64,000 nucleotides of DNA, taken from assembly GCA_964509545.1 (NCBI GenBank), contig CAZDXQ010000012.1, positions 1 to 64,000 of the forward strand. Direction: 5' to 3'. Below the pieces are notes generated by a model. It had not been told where the DNA came from. It did not search any database and worked only from the letters and a program-made list of their open reading frames with translations. The DNA comes from JADJWR01 sp964509545 (lineage in GTDB: Bacteria; Pseudomonadota; Gammaproteobacteria; Burkholderiales; Burkholderiaceae_F). Positions 37,375 through 44,605 of this stretch are shown piece by piece; position 1 is the first letter of the stretch; the number at the start of each line of letters is the position of its first letter. Position numbers and translations under genes: made by a program.

Positions 37375-37785
37375 ATGGGCACCATGGCCATCGAATCGGA
37401 AGACGGCAGCGCAGCGCGCCGGCGCTGGCCGCTGCGCGTCGCTGCGCTGTATGCAGGCGTCTTCGGCGCGTTGACGATCCGCGCCGGTGCGCTGGCGCTG
37501 TTCGGCGACATCGACGTCGGCGCCGCGGTGCCGTTCGTGCTCTGGTTCAACTTCTTCGCCGGCTTCGCCTATCTGGCCGATGCGGTCGGCTTGTGGATGG
37601 CGCGTCCATGGGCCACAGGGCTGGCGATCGCCATCGCGGCGTGCACGGCGCTGGTCTTCGGCGCCTTCGGCCTGCATGTCGCTTCCGCAGGCGCGTACGA
37701 GATGCGAACGGTCGCGGCGATGAGCCTGCGCACCGCGAGCTGGTGCGCCATCGCGCTGCTGTCCTGGTGGCAGCTGCGCCGCTAA
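37375..37785 (+). CDS. Small four-helix integral membrane protein
   Basis: A 136-residue hydrophobic protein with four predicted helices: LRVAALYAGVFGALTIRAGALALFG, PFVLWFNFFAGFAYLADAVGLWM, WATGLAIAIAACTALVFGAFGL and SLRTASWCAIALLSWW. It ends in WQLRR and has no conserved metal ligands beyond one His. I do not recognise a family with confidence. The start could be ATG 37384. Its position at the head of the plus-strand NO/oxidoreductase cluster, opposite the cytochrome b fusion, suggests a membrane accessory role. Confidence 0.65.
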   Translation: MGTMAIESEDGSAARRRWPLRVAALYAGVFGALTIRAGALALFGDIDVGAAVPFVLWFNFFAGFAYLADAVGLWMARPWATGLAIAIAACTALVFGAFGLHVASAGAYEMRTVAAMSLRTASWCAIALLSWWQLRR

Positions 37786-37888
37786 TGCCCCGATCGCGGC
37801 GGCAGACGCGAAAGACTTAGCGCGCATCATTTTCCGCCGCCGGCGCCGGCGCGACGCTTGCGTTCCACGCAAGCGCAAGGAGCCGGTC

Positions 37889-38065
37889 ATGCAGGGCCTG
37901 CCGCACTTCCGCCGCCGCGCCGCCCGCGGCGCCGACGACGGTGTCGCGCTGGCGGCACTTGCCGCCGTCGGCCTCGTCGTCGGACTGTCGCTGCTCGTCG
38001 TCGCAGGCGCCGCCGTCACGCCGCTGCTGCTGCACGGGCCGGCCGTGCTGGCCGCGCTGCCGTGA
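37889..38065 (+). CDS. 58-residue single- or two-helix membrane peptide
   Basis: A short reading frame beginning MQGLPHFRRRAARGADDG and continuing through a strongly hydrophobic stretch (VALAALAAVGLVVGLSLLVV, then TPLLLHGPAVLAALP). AAGGAG (37876-37881) seven bases before the ATG is a clear ribosome-binding site, and the basic-then-hydrophobic order fits a small membrane protein. No family recognised. It may be a small subunit or assembly factor of the downstream oxidoreductase. Confidence 0.5.
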   Translation: MQGLPHFRRRAARGADDGVALAALAAVGLVVGLSLLVVAGAAVTPLLLHGPAVLAALP

Positions 38066-38206
38066 AACGCGACGGCGCGACGCGACGCAGCACGCCTGTC
38101 GATTGTTTAGGACGCATCAAGTTCAAGCCGCCGCCGCCGGCTCAAAAATTTCGCACCGCGCAGCCGCTGCGGCCAATCAGCAATTGCCATCGAGGGGGAC
38201 ACGACC

Positions 38207-38383
38207 ATGGATGAGAAGCGAGCGGACAACGAAGCGACGCCGGAAAAGATCCCGGCGTTCCAGCTGATGCTCGACAACCCGTTCCTGCTGCTGTTTCTCG
38301 GCATCGCCATGCCGACCGTGCTCTACATCGTCTGGGGCGTGATGGAGATGGTCGCCATCCCGATCAGCCCGCTGGCGAAATGA
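38207..38383 (+). CDS. Small single-helix subunit preceding the CuA subunit II gene
   Basis: A 58-residue protein: charged N-terminus (MDEKRADNEATPEK) and one helix (FLLLFLGIAMPTVLYIVWGVM). The preceding GAGGGGG is a good ribosome-binding site, and the stop is 33 bases before the subunit II gene. Size, topology and position resemble the small IIa-type subunit of B-family heme-copper oxidases, which supplies an extra helix to subunit II. It is too short for a firm homology call. Confidence 0.7.
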   Translation: MDEKRADNEATPEKIPAFQLMLDNPFLLLFLGIAMPTVLYIVWGVMEMVAIPISPLAK

Positions 38384-38416
38384 ACCGTCGCTGACCGGTA
38401 ACGAGGAGAAAACGCC

Positions 38417-38956
38417 ATGACCGCGATTCACCCTCCGGCGCAGCGCGTCTGGTGGAAGCAGCCGATCCACCGCGACGAGATCCTGTGGATCGGCATCGCC
38501 TTCACGTGGTGCATGATCATGTTCTTCATGATGCCGTACTGGCACGTGTACGGCAGCCAGAACCTGTCCAGCGAGACCTATCGCGTCAAGCCGGAGATGT
38601 TCCAGCGCGCCGCGCAGGAGATGGTCGACAAGTACACGGTGCGCACCGAGACCGACGAGAAGATCCCGGTGGTGGCGCCGCCGGCGGGCGCCGACGTCTA
38701 CCTGATCGCCCGGCTATGGTCGTGGTGGCCGATCCTCGAGCTCGAGAAGGGCAAGACCTATCGCCTGCACCTGACGGCGATGGACTACCAGCACGGCTTC
38801 TCGCTGCAGCCGGAGAACATCAACGTCCAGGTGCTTCCCGGCTACCAGCACGTGCTGACGATCACGCCGAACCGCCCGGGCACCTACGCGATCGTCTGCA
38901 ACGAGTTCTGCGGCATCGGCCACCACAAGATGGTGTCGAAGCTGTACGTCAAATAA
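38417..38956 (+). CDS. CuA-containing subunit II of a B-family-like heme-copper oxidoreductase
   Basis: A 179-residue protein with one N-terminal membrane helix and a periplasmic cupredoxin domain. All CuA ligands are present: His126 (MDYQHGF), then Cys161, Glu163 (backbone), Cys165, His169 and Met172 in CNEFCGIGHHKM. Short length and the single helix resemble ba3-type subunit II. It accepts electrons from a cytochrome c or cupredoxin. The ribosome-binding site GAGGAG is eight bases upstream. The subunit I gene follows 16 bases later. Whether the complex reduces O2 or NO is decided by subunit I. Confidence 0.9.
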   Translation: MTAIHPPAQRVWWKQPIHRDEILWIGIAFTWCMIMFFMMPYWHVYGSQNLSSETYRVKPEMFQRAAQEMVDKYTVRTETDEKIPVVAPPAGADVYLIARLWSWWPILELEKGKTYRLHLTAMDYQHGFSLQPENINVQVLPGYQHVLTITPNRPGTYAIVCNEFCGIGHHKMVSKLYVK

Positions 38957-38972
38957 TCCAGGGGGAGAAGAG

Positions 38973-40667
38973 ATGGCAAGCGTGGAGGAGTTTCGGGTCT
39001 GCCCCCGGACGGGCCTGCAGTTTCACAGGTCGGCCGAGAACCTGATCAAGGTCAACGCGGTCGCCGCGGTGGTGGCGCTGCTGGTCGGCGGCATCCTGGC
39101 CCTGCTGGTGCTGCTGACGCGCTGGCAGGCGGTGCACATCATCGACGCCGAGAACTTCTACATGGTCCTGACCGCGCACGGTCTGGACATGCTGGCGTAC
39201 TGGATCATTTTCTTCGAGATCGCGATCCTGTACTTCTGCTCGTCGACGCTGCTGCGTTCGCGACTGGCCACGCCACGGCTCGCCTGGGTCGCCTTCGTGC
39301 TGATGCTGGTCGGCGCGGTGATGAACAACGTCGCCGTGTTCAAGGGCGACTCGAGCGTGATGTTCACTTCGTACGTGCCGCTGCCGGCCAACCCCATGTT
39401 CTACCTGGGGCTGATCCTGTTCGCGGTCGGCGCGCTGATCGGCTGCTTCATCTTCCTCGGCACGCTGGTGGTGGCCAAGGCGGAGAAGACCTACGAGGGC
39501 TCGATTCCGCTGGTGACCTTCGGCGCGCTGACGGCGGCGATCATCGCCATTTTCACCATCGCCTCGGGCGCGATCATCCTGATCCCGACCTGGCTGTGGT
39601 CGATCGGCTATGTCAGCCACATCGATCCGCTGATGTACCGCACGGTGTGGTGGGCCTTCGGCCACTCGTCGCAGCAGATCAACGTCAGCGCGCACGTGGC
39701 GGTCTGGTACGCGATCGCGGCGATCGTCTTCGGCGCCAAGCCGATGAGCGAGCGCGTCTCGCGGGTGGCCTTCACGCTGTACATCCTGTTCCTGCAACTG
39801 GCCAGCGCGCACCATCTGCTCGCCGACCCCGGCCTGTCGACCGAGTGGAAGGTGTTCAACACCTCCTACGCCATGTATCTCGCAGTGCTGGCCTCGATGA
39901 TCCACGGCCTGACGGTGCCTGGCGCGATCGAGGTCGCGCAGCGCGGCAAGGGCTTCACCAAAGGCCTGTTCGAGTGGATCCGCAAGGCGCCGTGGGGCAA
40001 CCCGGTGTTCTCCGGCATGTTCATCTCGCTGCTCGGCTTCGGCTTCCTCGGCGGCATCTCCGGCGTGATGATGGGCACCGAGCAGCTGAACATGCTGATC
40101 CACAACACGATCTACGTGCCGGGGCACTTCCACGCCACGGTCGTGATCGGCACCACGCTGGCGTTCATGTCGCTTACCTACTTCCTGATCCCGGTGCTGT
40201 TCAACCGCGAGATGATCATGCCCGGGCTGGCGAAGTGGCAGCCGTACCTGTTCGGCCTCGGCATGGCCGTGTTCACGCTGGCGATGATGGGCGCGGGCAC
40301 ACTCGGCGTGCCGCGCCGCCACTGGGACATCACCTTTGCCGGCGCCGCGCTGCCGTACGAGTTCCCCGGCACGGCATGGCTGATGCTGGCGGTCATGGGC
40401 ATCTCCGGCCTGGTGGCCATCGTCGGCGGCGCCGCCTACATCCTGATCACCGTCGGCTCGCTGCTGTGGGGCAGGAAGCTCGAAGCCGGCGCATACACGA
40501 CGCAGGGGACGGTGCTGCGCATGCCGTCGGTGACGCTGACCGGCCATGGCAGCGCCGGCTTCGCCGCGCCGGGGACCTTCGTCTTCGCGATGGTGTTCCT
40601 CGCGGCCTTCGTCCTGTACTACTTCGTCAACTGGAAGTATCTGTCGACGGTCTGGGGATTGAGCTGA
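38973..40667 (+). CDS. Heme-copper oxidoreductase subunit I lacking the catalytic Tyr (putative CuA-type NO reductase)
   Basis: A 564-residue membrane protein with 13 or so helices. Heme and CuB ligands are intact: His69 (TAHGLD), His231, His280/His281 (SAHHLLADPG, as in ba3 oxidases) and His385/His387 (GHFHAT). The residue four after the CuB His, which is the cross-linked Tyr in A- and B-family oxygen reductases (H-x3-Y), is Gln235; the segment reads GHSSQQIN. The cytochrome-oxidase-like NO reductases called eNOR/sNOR-type share a CuA subunit and a missing Tyr. NO reductase is therefore my preferred call, supported by the nitrosative-stress genes nearby. An unusual oxygen reductase is not excluded. 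Confidence 0.8.
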   Translation: MASVEEFRVCPRTGLQFHRSAENLIKVNAVAAVVALLVGGILALLVLLTRWQAVHIIDAENFYMVLTAHGLDMLAYWIIFFEIAILYFCSSTLLRSRLATPRLAWVAFVLMLVGAVMNNVAVFKGDSSVMFTSYVPLPANPMFYLGLILFAVGALIGCFIFLGTLVVAKAEKTYEGSIPLVTFGALTAAIIAIFTIASGAIILIPTWLWSIGYVSHIDPLMYRTVWWAFGHSSQQINVSAHVAVWYAIAAIVFGAKPMSERVSRVAFTLYILFLQLASAHHLLADPGLSTEWKVFNTSYAMYLAVLASMIHGLTVPGAIEVAQRGKGFTKGLFEWIRKAPWGNPVFSGMFISLLGFGFLGGISGVMMGTEQLNMLIHNTIYVPGHFHATVVIGTTLAFMSLTYFLIPVLFNREMIMPGLAKWQPYLFGLGMAVFTLAMMGAGTLGVPRRHWDITFAGAALPYEFPGTAWLMLAVMGISGLVAIVGGAAYILITVGSLLWGRKLEAGAYTTQGTVLRMPSVTLTGHGSAGFAAPGTFVFAMVFLAAFVLYYFVNWKYLSTVWGLS

Positions 40668-40677
40668 AACGCGGGCG

Positions 40678-40711
40678 GTGATCCGCATTCGTGCAACGGA
40701 CTGCGGATCAC
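40678..40711 (+). other. Intra-operon RNA hairpin between subunit I and heme-o-synthase genes
   Basis: GTGATCCGCA (40678-40687) and TGCGGATCAC (40702-40711) form a perfect ten-base stem with a 14-base loop in the 92-base gap. There is no T run, so it more likely stabilises or processes the oxidoreductase mRNA, or attenuates the downstream genes, than terminates fully. Confidence 0.5.
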
Positions 40712-40759
40712 GGCCGACGGAAGATCGATCAGCGACGACTGAACCAGGGGAGGGCGCGG

Positions 40760-41650
40760 ATGAGTGCCGTGATATCGCCGCGGTCACGGGCGCTGTCGGG
40801 ACTGCGAACGGTGTTCGGGCTGTTCAAGCTGCGCATCGGCGTGGTGATCGCGGTGACCGCGCTGGCCGGCGTCGCGATCCAGCCCGGTGATGCACTGTCG
40901 CCGCTCGACGCGCTGGCCGTGTTCATCGCCGTGCTGCTGGCCTCGGCCAGCGCCGGCGCGTTCAACCAGTACTACGAGACCGACATCGACGCGCGGATGA
41001 AGCGCACGCGGGCGCGGCCGTTCGTCGTCGGCCGCCTGGCGCGCCATCGCGGCTGGCTGGTGCTGATCGCGGCGCTCACGGCCGCCGGCGTGGCCTCGGC
41101 CTGGCTGGCGGCCAATGCGGCGGCGGCGCTGTTCACGTTCCTCGGCGCGTTCTTCTACGCCATCGTCTACACGGTGTGGCTGAAGCGGCGCACCTGGTGG
41201 AACATCGTCATCGGCGGCGCTGCCGGCAGCTTCGCGGTGCTGGCCGGAGCGGCAGCGGTCGCGCCGCAGTTGTCGCCGCAGGCGCTGCTGCTGGCGCTGA
41301 TCCTGTTGCTGTGGACGCCGCCGCACTTCTGGAGCCTCGCCATCGTCTGCCGAGACGACTATGCCGCCGTCGGCGTGCCAATGCTGCCGGTGGTCAAGGG
41401 CGAGCGCGTCGCCGGCCACGCCATCCTCGCGCACACGCTGGTGCTGGTGGCGCTTTCGCTTTGGCTGGCGCACTGGTGCGGGCTGGTGTACCTCGCCTTC
41501 GCCGCGATCGGCGGGTGGCTTTTCGTCCGCGCCGCATGGGCGGTGGCCCGCGCGCCGTCGAAGGAAACGGCGCGCGCCTGCTTCCATGCGTCGCTGATGC
41601 AGCTGTCGCTGCTGCTGGTCGGCATCCTGCTCGAAGCAGCGCTCACCTGA
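40760..41650 (+). CDS. cyoE: Protoheme IX farnesyltransferase (heme O synthase)
   Basis: A 296-residue UbiA-superfamily membrane enzyme that farnesylates heme B to heme O. The prenyl-diphosphate/Mg motif is NQYYETDIDARMKRTRARP and the second conserved segment is LKRRTWWNIVIGGAAGS. About nine helices. GGGGAGGG ahead of ATG 40760 favours this start over ATG 40691. Its place right after subunits II and I, and a CtaA-like gene 5 kb on, indicate that the complex uses heme O or heme A. Called ctaB in some genomes. Confidence 0.93.
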   Translation: MSAVISPRSRALSGLRTVFGLFKLRIGVVIAVTALAGVAIQPGDALSPLDALAVFIAVLLASASAGAFNQYYETDIDARMKRTRARPFVVGRLARHRGWLVLIAALTAAGVASAWLAANAAAALFTFLGAFFYAIVYTVWLKRRTWWNIVIGGAAGSFAVLAGAAAVAPQLSPQALLLALILLLWTPPHFWSLAIVCRDDYAAVGVPMLPVVKGERVAGHAILAHTLVLVALSLWLAHWCGLVYLAFAAIGGWLFVRAAWAVARAPSKETARACFHASLMQLSLLLVGILLEAALT

Positions 41651-41663
41651 GGAGCGCAGCCCG

Positions 41664-42497
41664 GTGTCCGCGCTCGCGGTCCTGCGCCTCGCGCTGGCGC
41701 TTTGTGGCCTGGGCTGGCTTGTCGCCGGCGGCGCTGCGGCCAATGAGGCCGGCGATCTCGAAGCCGCGGTGCGCTTCAGCCAGCAGGCCATCGGCCGGCA
41801 GGTCAGCGACTGGCACTTCACCGATCATCGCGGACGCAACGTCCGCGCCGCCGACCTGCGCGGCAAGCCGATGGTCGTCAGCTTCATCTATACCGGCTGC
41901 TTCCAGGTCTGCCCGGCGACGACGCAGTTCCTGAAGAACGCGGTGAAGTCGGCGCGTGAGGCGCTGGGTCCGGGCCGCTTCCGTGTCGTGTCGATCGGCT
42001 TCAACCAGCCCTTCGACACGCCCGAGTCGCTGGCCGCCTTCGCGCGCAAGCAGGGCGTCAACGTCGACGACTGGATCTTCGTTGCGCCGCGCGCCGCCGA
42101 CGTCGAGGCGCTGCTCGACCAGTTCGGGCTCACGGTCAAGGCCACGCCGGCCGGCTTCGATCATCTGATCCAGGCCACGATCGTCGACGCCGAAGGCGTC
42201 ATCTACCGCCAGGTCTACGGCGATGCCTTCGAACTGCCGATGTTCATCGGGCCGCTGAAGGAACTGCTGTCGGGGCAGGCGGCGCAGGCGATGTCGGTCG
42301 AAAACATCTGGCTGAAGGTCAAGCTGTACTGCACGGTGTATGACCCCGCCAGCGGCAGGTACAAGTTCAACTACTCGCTGTTCGTCGAACTGTTCGCCGG
42401 CATTACCTTCCTCGGTGCGCTGATCGCTTTCATCGTGCGCGAAGCACGGCGGCAGGGGCGCGCCGGCCGCGCGTCCCTGCCGCGGCCACGCGCTTGA
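41664..42497 (+). CDS. SCO1/SenC-family copper chaperone with C-terminal membrane anchor
   Basis: A 277-residue protein: signal-like N-terminal helix, thioredoxin fold with the copper-binding CxxxC (Cys79, Cys83 in YTGCFQVCP) and the conserved His167 (FDHLIQ), then an unusual C-terminal helix (YSLFVELFAGITFLGALIAFIV). SCO proteins load CuA. The start is GTG 41664 behind GAGGAG. Most SCO proteins are N-anchored only, so the extra C-terminal helix is noteworthy. It works with the CuA subunit gene two genes upstream and possibly the PCuAC chaperone. Confidence 0.9.
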   Translation: MSALAVLRLALALCGLGWLVAGGAAANEAGDLEAAVRFSQQAIGRQVSDWHFTDHRGRNVRAADLRGKPMVVSFIYTGCFQVCPATTQFLKNAVKSAREALGPGRFRVVSIGFNQPFDTPESLAAFARKQGVNVDDWIFVAPRAADVEALLDQFGLTVKATPAGFDHLIQATIVDAEGVIYRQVYGDAFELPMFIGPLKELLSGQAAQAMSVENIWLKVKLYCTVYDPASGRYKFNYSLFVELFAGITFLGALIAFIVREARRQGRAGRASLPRPRA

Positions 42498-42507
42498 CAC
42501 CTATCAA
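42494..42507 (+). promoter_or_regulatory. FNR/DNR-type binding site driving the second half of the cluster
   Basis: TTGACACCTATCAA matches TTGAT-N4-ATCAA at nine of ten fixed positions. It overlaps the SCO stop codon and is centred about 70 bases ahead of ATG 42571, consistent with an activator site at -41.5 and a short leader. Confidence 0.7.
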
Positions 42508-42570
42508 GGCGCAGGCCGCGGGCGCCAGCGCAAGATCGCAGCCAGTGCTCGAGCCGCCTGCCTGCACCCG

Positions 42571-44109
42571 ATGAATCCTTCCGCCCAGCCCGTTCCGATG
42601 CAAGCGGCCTCGCGCGCGCTGCAGGCGCTCGAACGGCGCGCCGACGGCATCTTCGGCAGCTCGGCCAATCCGCTGCGCCAACTGGGTGCGCTGGCCTTCC
42701 TGATGCTGTGGCTGCTCATCGCCAGCGGCGCCTGGCTGTACGTGGTGTTCGACACCTCGGCCGCTGGCGCGCATGCCTCGCTCGACGATCTGGCCCGCGA
42801 GCAGCCGTGGACCGGGGCACTGGTGCGCAGCCTGCACCGCTACAGCGCCGACGCCTTCGCGCTGTTCACGGCGCTGCATATCGGCCGCGAATGGCTGCTC
42901 GGCCGCTACAGCGGCTTTCGCTGGTTCTCGTGGGTCAGTGGCGTGCCGCTGCTGTGGCTTGCGCTGGTTTCCGGTCTGGTCGGCTACTGGATGGTGGCCG
43001 ACACGCGGGCGCTTTTCGTCGCCACCGCGATCGCCGAGGCGGCCGGCTGGCTGCCCGGCTTCGGCGCGGCGCTGATGCGCAATTTCATCGCCGAGGAGGC
43101 GATCTCGGACCGCCTGTTCGCGCTGCTGGTGTTCATCCACATCGCCGCCGCGCTGCTCGTGCTCGCCGGTCTGTGGGTGCATTTGCAGCGCATCGCGCGG
43201 CCGCTGACGCAACCGCGGCGGCCGCTGGCGGCGGCCACGGCGGCGACGCTGTTGCTGCTGGCGGCCGCGTGGCCGGCGCTGTCGGCGGCGCCGGCCGACT
43301 TCACGCGGCTTGCGGGCGCGGTGCCGGTCGACTGGTTCTTCTTCGGCTTTTTCCCGCTGATGTATGCGACCTCGCCGGGTCTGCTGTGGGCGTTCGCCGG
43401 GCTGGGCACGCTGCTGCTCGTCGTGCTGCCGTGGACCGCGCGCGCGCCGCGGCCGGCCGCCGCGGTGGTCGATCTCGCCCACTGCAACGGCTGCCGGCGC
43501 TGCTTCGAGGATTGCCCGTTCGGGGCCATCGTGCTGGCACCGCGCAGCGACGGCCGCCCATATGCGGTGCAGCCGGTGGTGCAGACCGATCTGTGCGCCG
43601 GCTGCGGCATCTGCGTCGGCGCCTGCCCATCGTCGATGCCGTTCCGGAATAAGGAGCGGCTGGCCACCGGCATCGATCTGCCGGAGCGGCCGCTGACGGC
43701 GCTGCGCGATCGCCTTCGCGCCGGTCTGGCCCGGCAGCCCGGTGCGGCGGTGCTGTTCGGCTGCGACGAGGGTGCCGACGTCGCCCGCGTCGCCGATCCG
43801 GACGTGATCGCGCTGTCGCTTGCGTGCTGCGCGATGCTGCCGCCGGCGTTCGCCGATTACGCGCTGCGCCAGGGCGCGGCACAGGTCGTCGTCGCCAGTT
43901 GCGGGGCCGATCGCTGCGCCTTCCGGCTCGGCGGCCGCTGGGCCGAGCAGCGCCTGCAGGGCCGCCGCGAACCGATGCTGCGCGAACGCGCGCGCGGGCC
44001 GCGGGTGCGGCTGGTCGAGGCGCTGCGCGGCGAGGAAGGGCGGCTGCGCGCGGCCCTGCGGCGCGCCGACGACAAACCGATGGCCTCGGGGCGGGCGCAC
44101 GATGCCTAA
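42571..44109 (+). CDS. Cytochrome b - 2x[4Fe-4S] ferredoxin - MvhD-like fusion
   Basis: A 512-residue protein. Residues 1-290 are a cytochrome b-like membrane domain with His89/His103 and His190/His204 (both H-x13-H), clearly paralogous to the fusion at 35.3-37.3 kb (SLHRYSADAFALFTALH against SLHRYASDAMVLTMLLH). Residues 300-360 hold two [4Fe-4S] motifs: CNGCRRCFEDCP and CAGCGICVGACP. Residues 385-500 resemble the MvhD/FlpD iron-sulfur subunit (AVLFGCDEGAD, CAMLPPAFADYALRQGAAQV, ASCGADRCAFRLGGRW). The protein could shuttle electrons between the quinone pool and low-potential carriers or the adjacent oxidoreductase. The MvhD part is a by-eye match. Confidence 0.8.
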   Translation: MNPSAQPVPMQAASRALQALERRADGIFGSSANPLRQLGALAFLMLWLLIASGAWLYVVFDTSAAGAHASLDDLAREQPWTGALVRSLHRYSADAFALFTALHIGREWLLGRYSGFRWFSWVSGVPLLWLALVSGLVGYWMVADTRALFVATAIAEAAGWLPGFGAALMRNFIAEEAISDRLFALLVFIHIAAALLVLAGLWVHLQRIARPLTQPRRPLAAATAATLLLLAAAWPALSAAPADFTRLAGAVPVDWFFFGFFPLMYATSPGLLWAFAGLGTLLLVVLPWTARAPRPAAAVVDLAHCNGCRRCFEDCPFGAIVLAPRSDGRPYAVQPVVQTDLCAGCGICVGACPSSMPFRNKERLATGIDLPERPLTALRDRLRAGLARQPGAAVLFGCDEGADVARVADPDVIALSLACCAMLPPAFADYALRQGAAQVVVASCGADRCAFRLGGRWAEQRLQGRREPMLRERARGPRVRLVEALRGEEGRLRAALRRADDKPMASGRAHDA

Positions 44110-44605
44110 GGCGGTCCGTTATGCGGTGCAGGCGCTGCTGTATGCGGCCTTCGCGGCGGTGGTCGGCTACTTTTCCACGTCGCCGCATTTCCGGCTGCTG
44201 GCCGACGACGAGGCGCTGCTGCGCCTGTCGCTGCTGCATCCGGGCAAGCCGAAGGGCGAATGCCGGCAGCGCACGGCCGAGGAACTGGCGAAGATGCCGC
44301 CGCAGATGCGCGCGCCGCTGGACTGCCCGCGCGAGCGCTCGCCGGTGCTGGTCCGCGTTGAACTCGACGGCAGGGCGGTGATCGACGAATCGTTTGCGCC
44401 GGCCGGGCTGAACAGGGACGGCGCCTCGGCCGGCTATCGCCGCCTGCCGATCCGCGCCGGCACCTACACCGTGCGCGCGCAGCTGAACGACGATGCCCGG
44501 CGCAGCGATTTTCCCTATGAGCGCACGGCAAGGCTCGACGTCAAGGCGGGCCAGATCGTGCTGATCGACTTCAATCCGGCCAAGGGAGGCCTGCTGATCC
44601 GATGA
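44102..44605 (+). CDS. Membrane-anchored periplasmic protein of unknown function
   Basis: A 167-residue protein with one N-terminal helix (AVQALLYAAFAAVVGYFST) and a soluble domain containing a Cys pair (GECRQRT and LDCPRERS) about 22 residues apart. A beta-rich C-terminal half follows (VLVRVELDGRAV, AGTYTVRAQLND, GQIVLIDFNPAKGG). It overlaps the end of the cytochrome b fusion by eight bases and the next heme-copper gene by ATGA, so expression is tightly coupled to both. I do not recognise a family; a small periplasmic subunit of the neighbouring complex is the natural guess. Confidence 0.75.
   Translation: MPKAVRYAVQALLYAAFAAVVGYFSTSPHFRLLADDEALLRLSLLHPGKPKGECRQRTAEELAKMPPQMRAPLDCPRERSPVLVRVELDGRAVIDESFAPAGLNRDGASAGYRRLPIRAGTYTVRAQLNDDARRSDFPYERTARLDVKAGQIVLIDFNPAKGGLLIR

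Noticed and set aside
38107..38120. Possible FNR-type box TTAGGACGCATCAA ahead of the small subunit gene at 38207
   Set aside because: The right half-site is perfect but the left half matches only two of five positions, so I do not count it with the four good sites.
38973..40667. Ordinary cytochrome c (oxygen) oxidase subunit I
   Set aside because: CuA partner and metal ligands fit, but the cross-linked Tyr is Gln and the surroundings are NO-stress genes. Kept only as an alternative.
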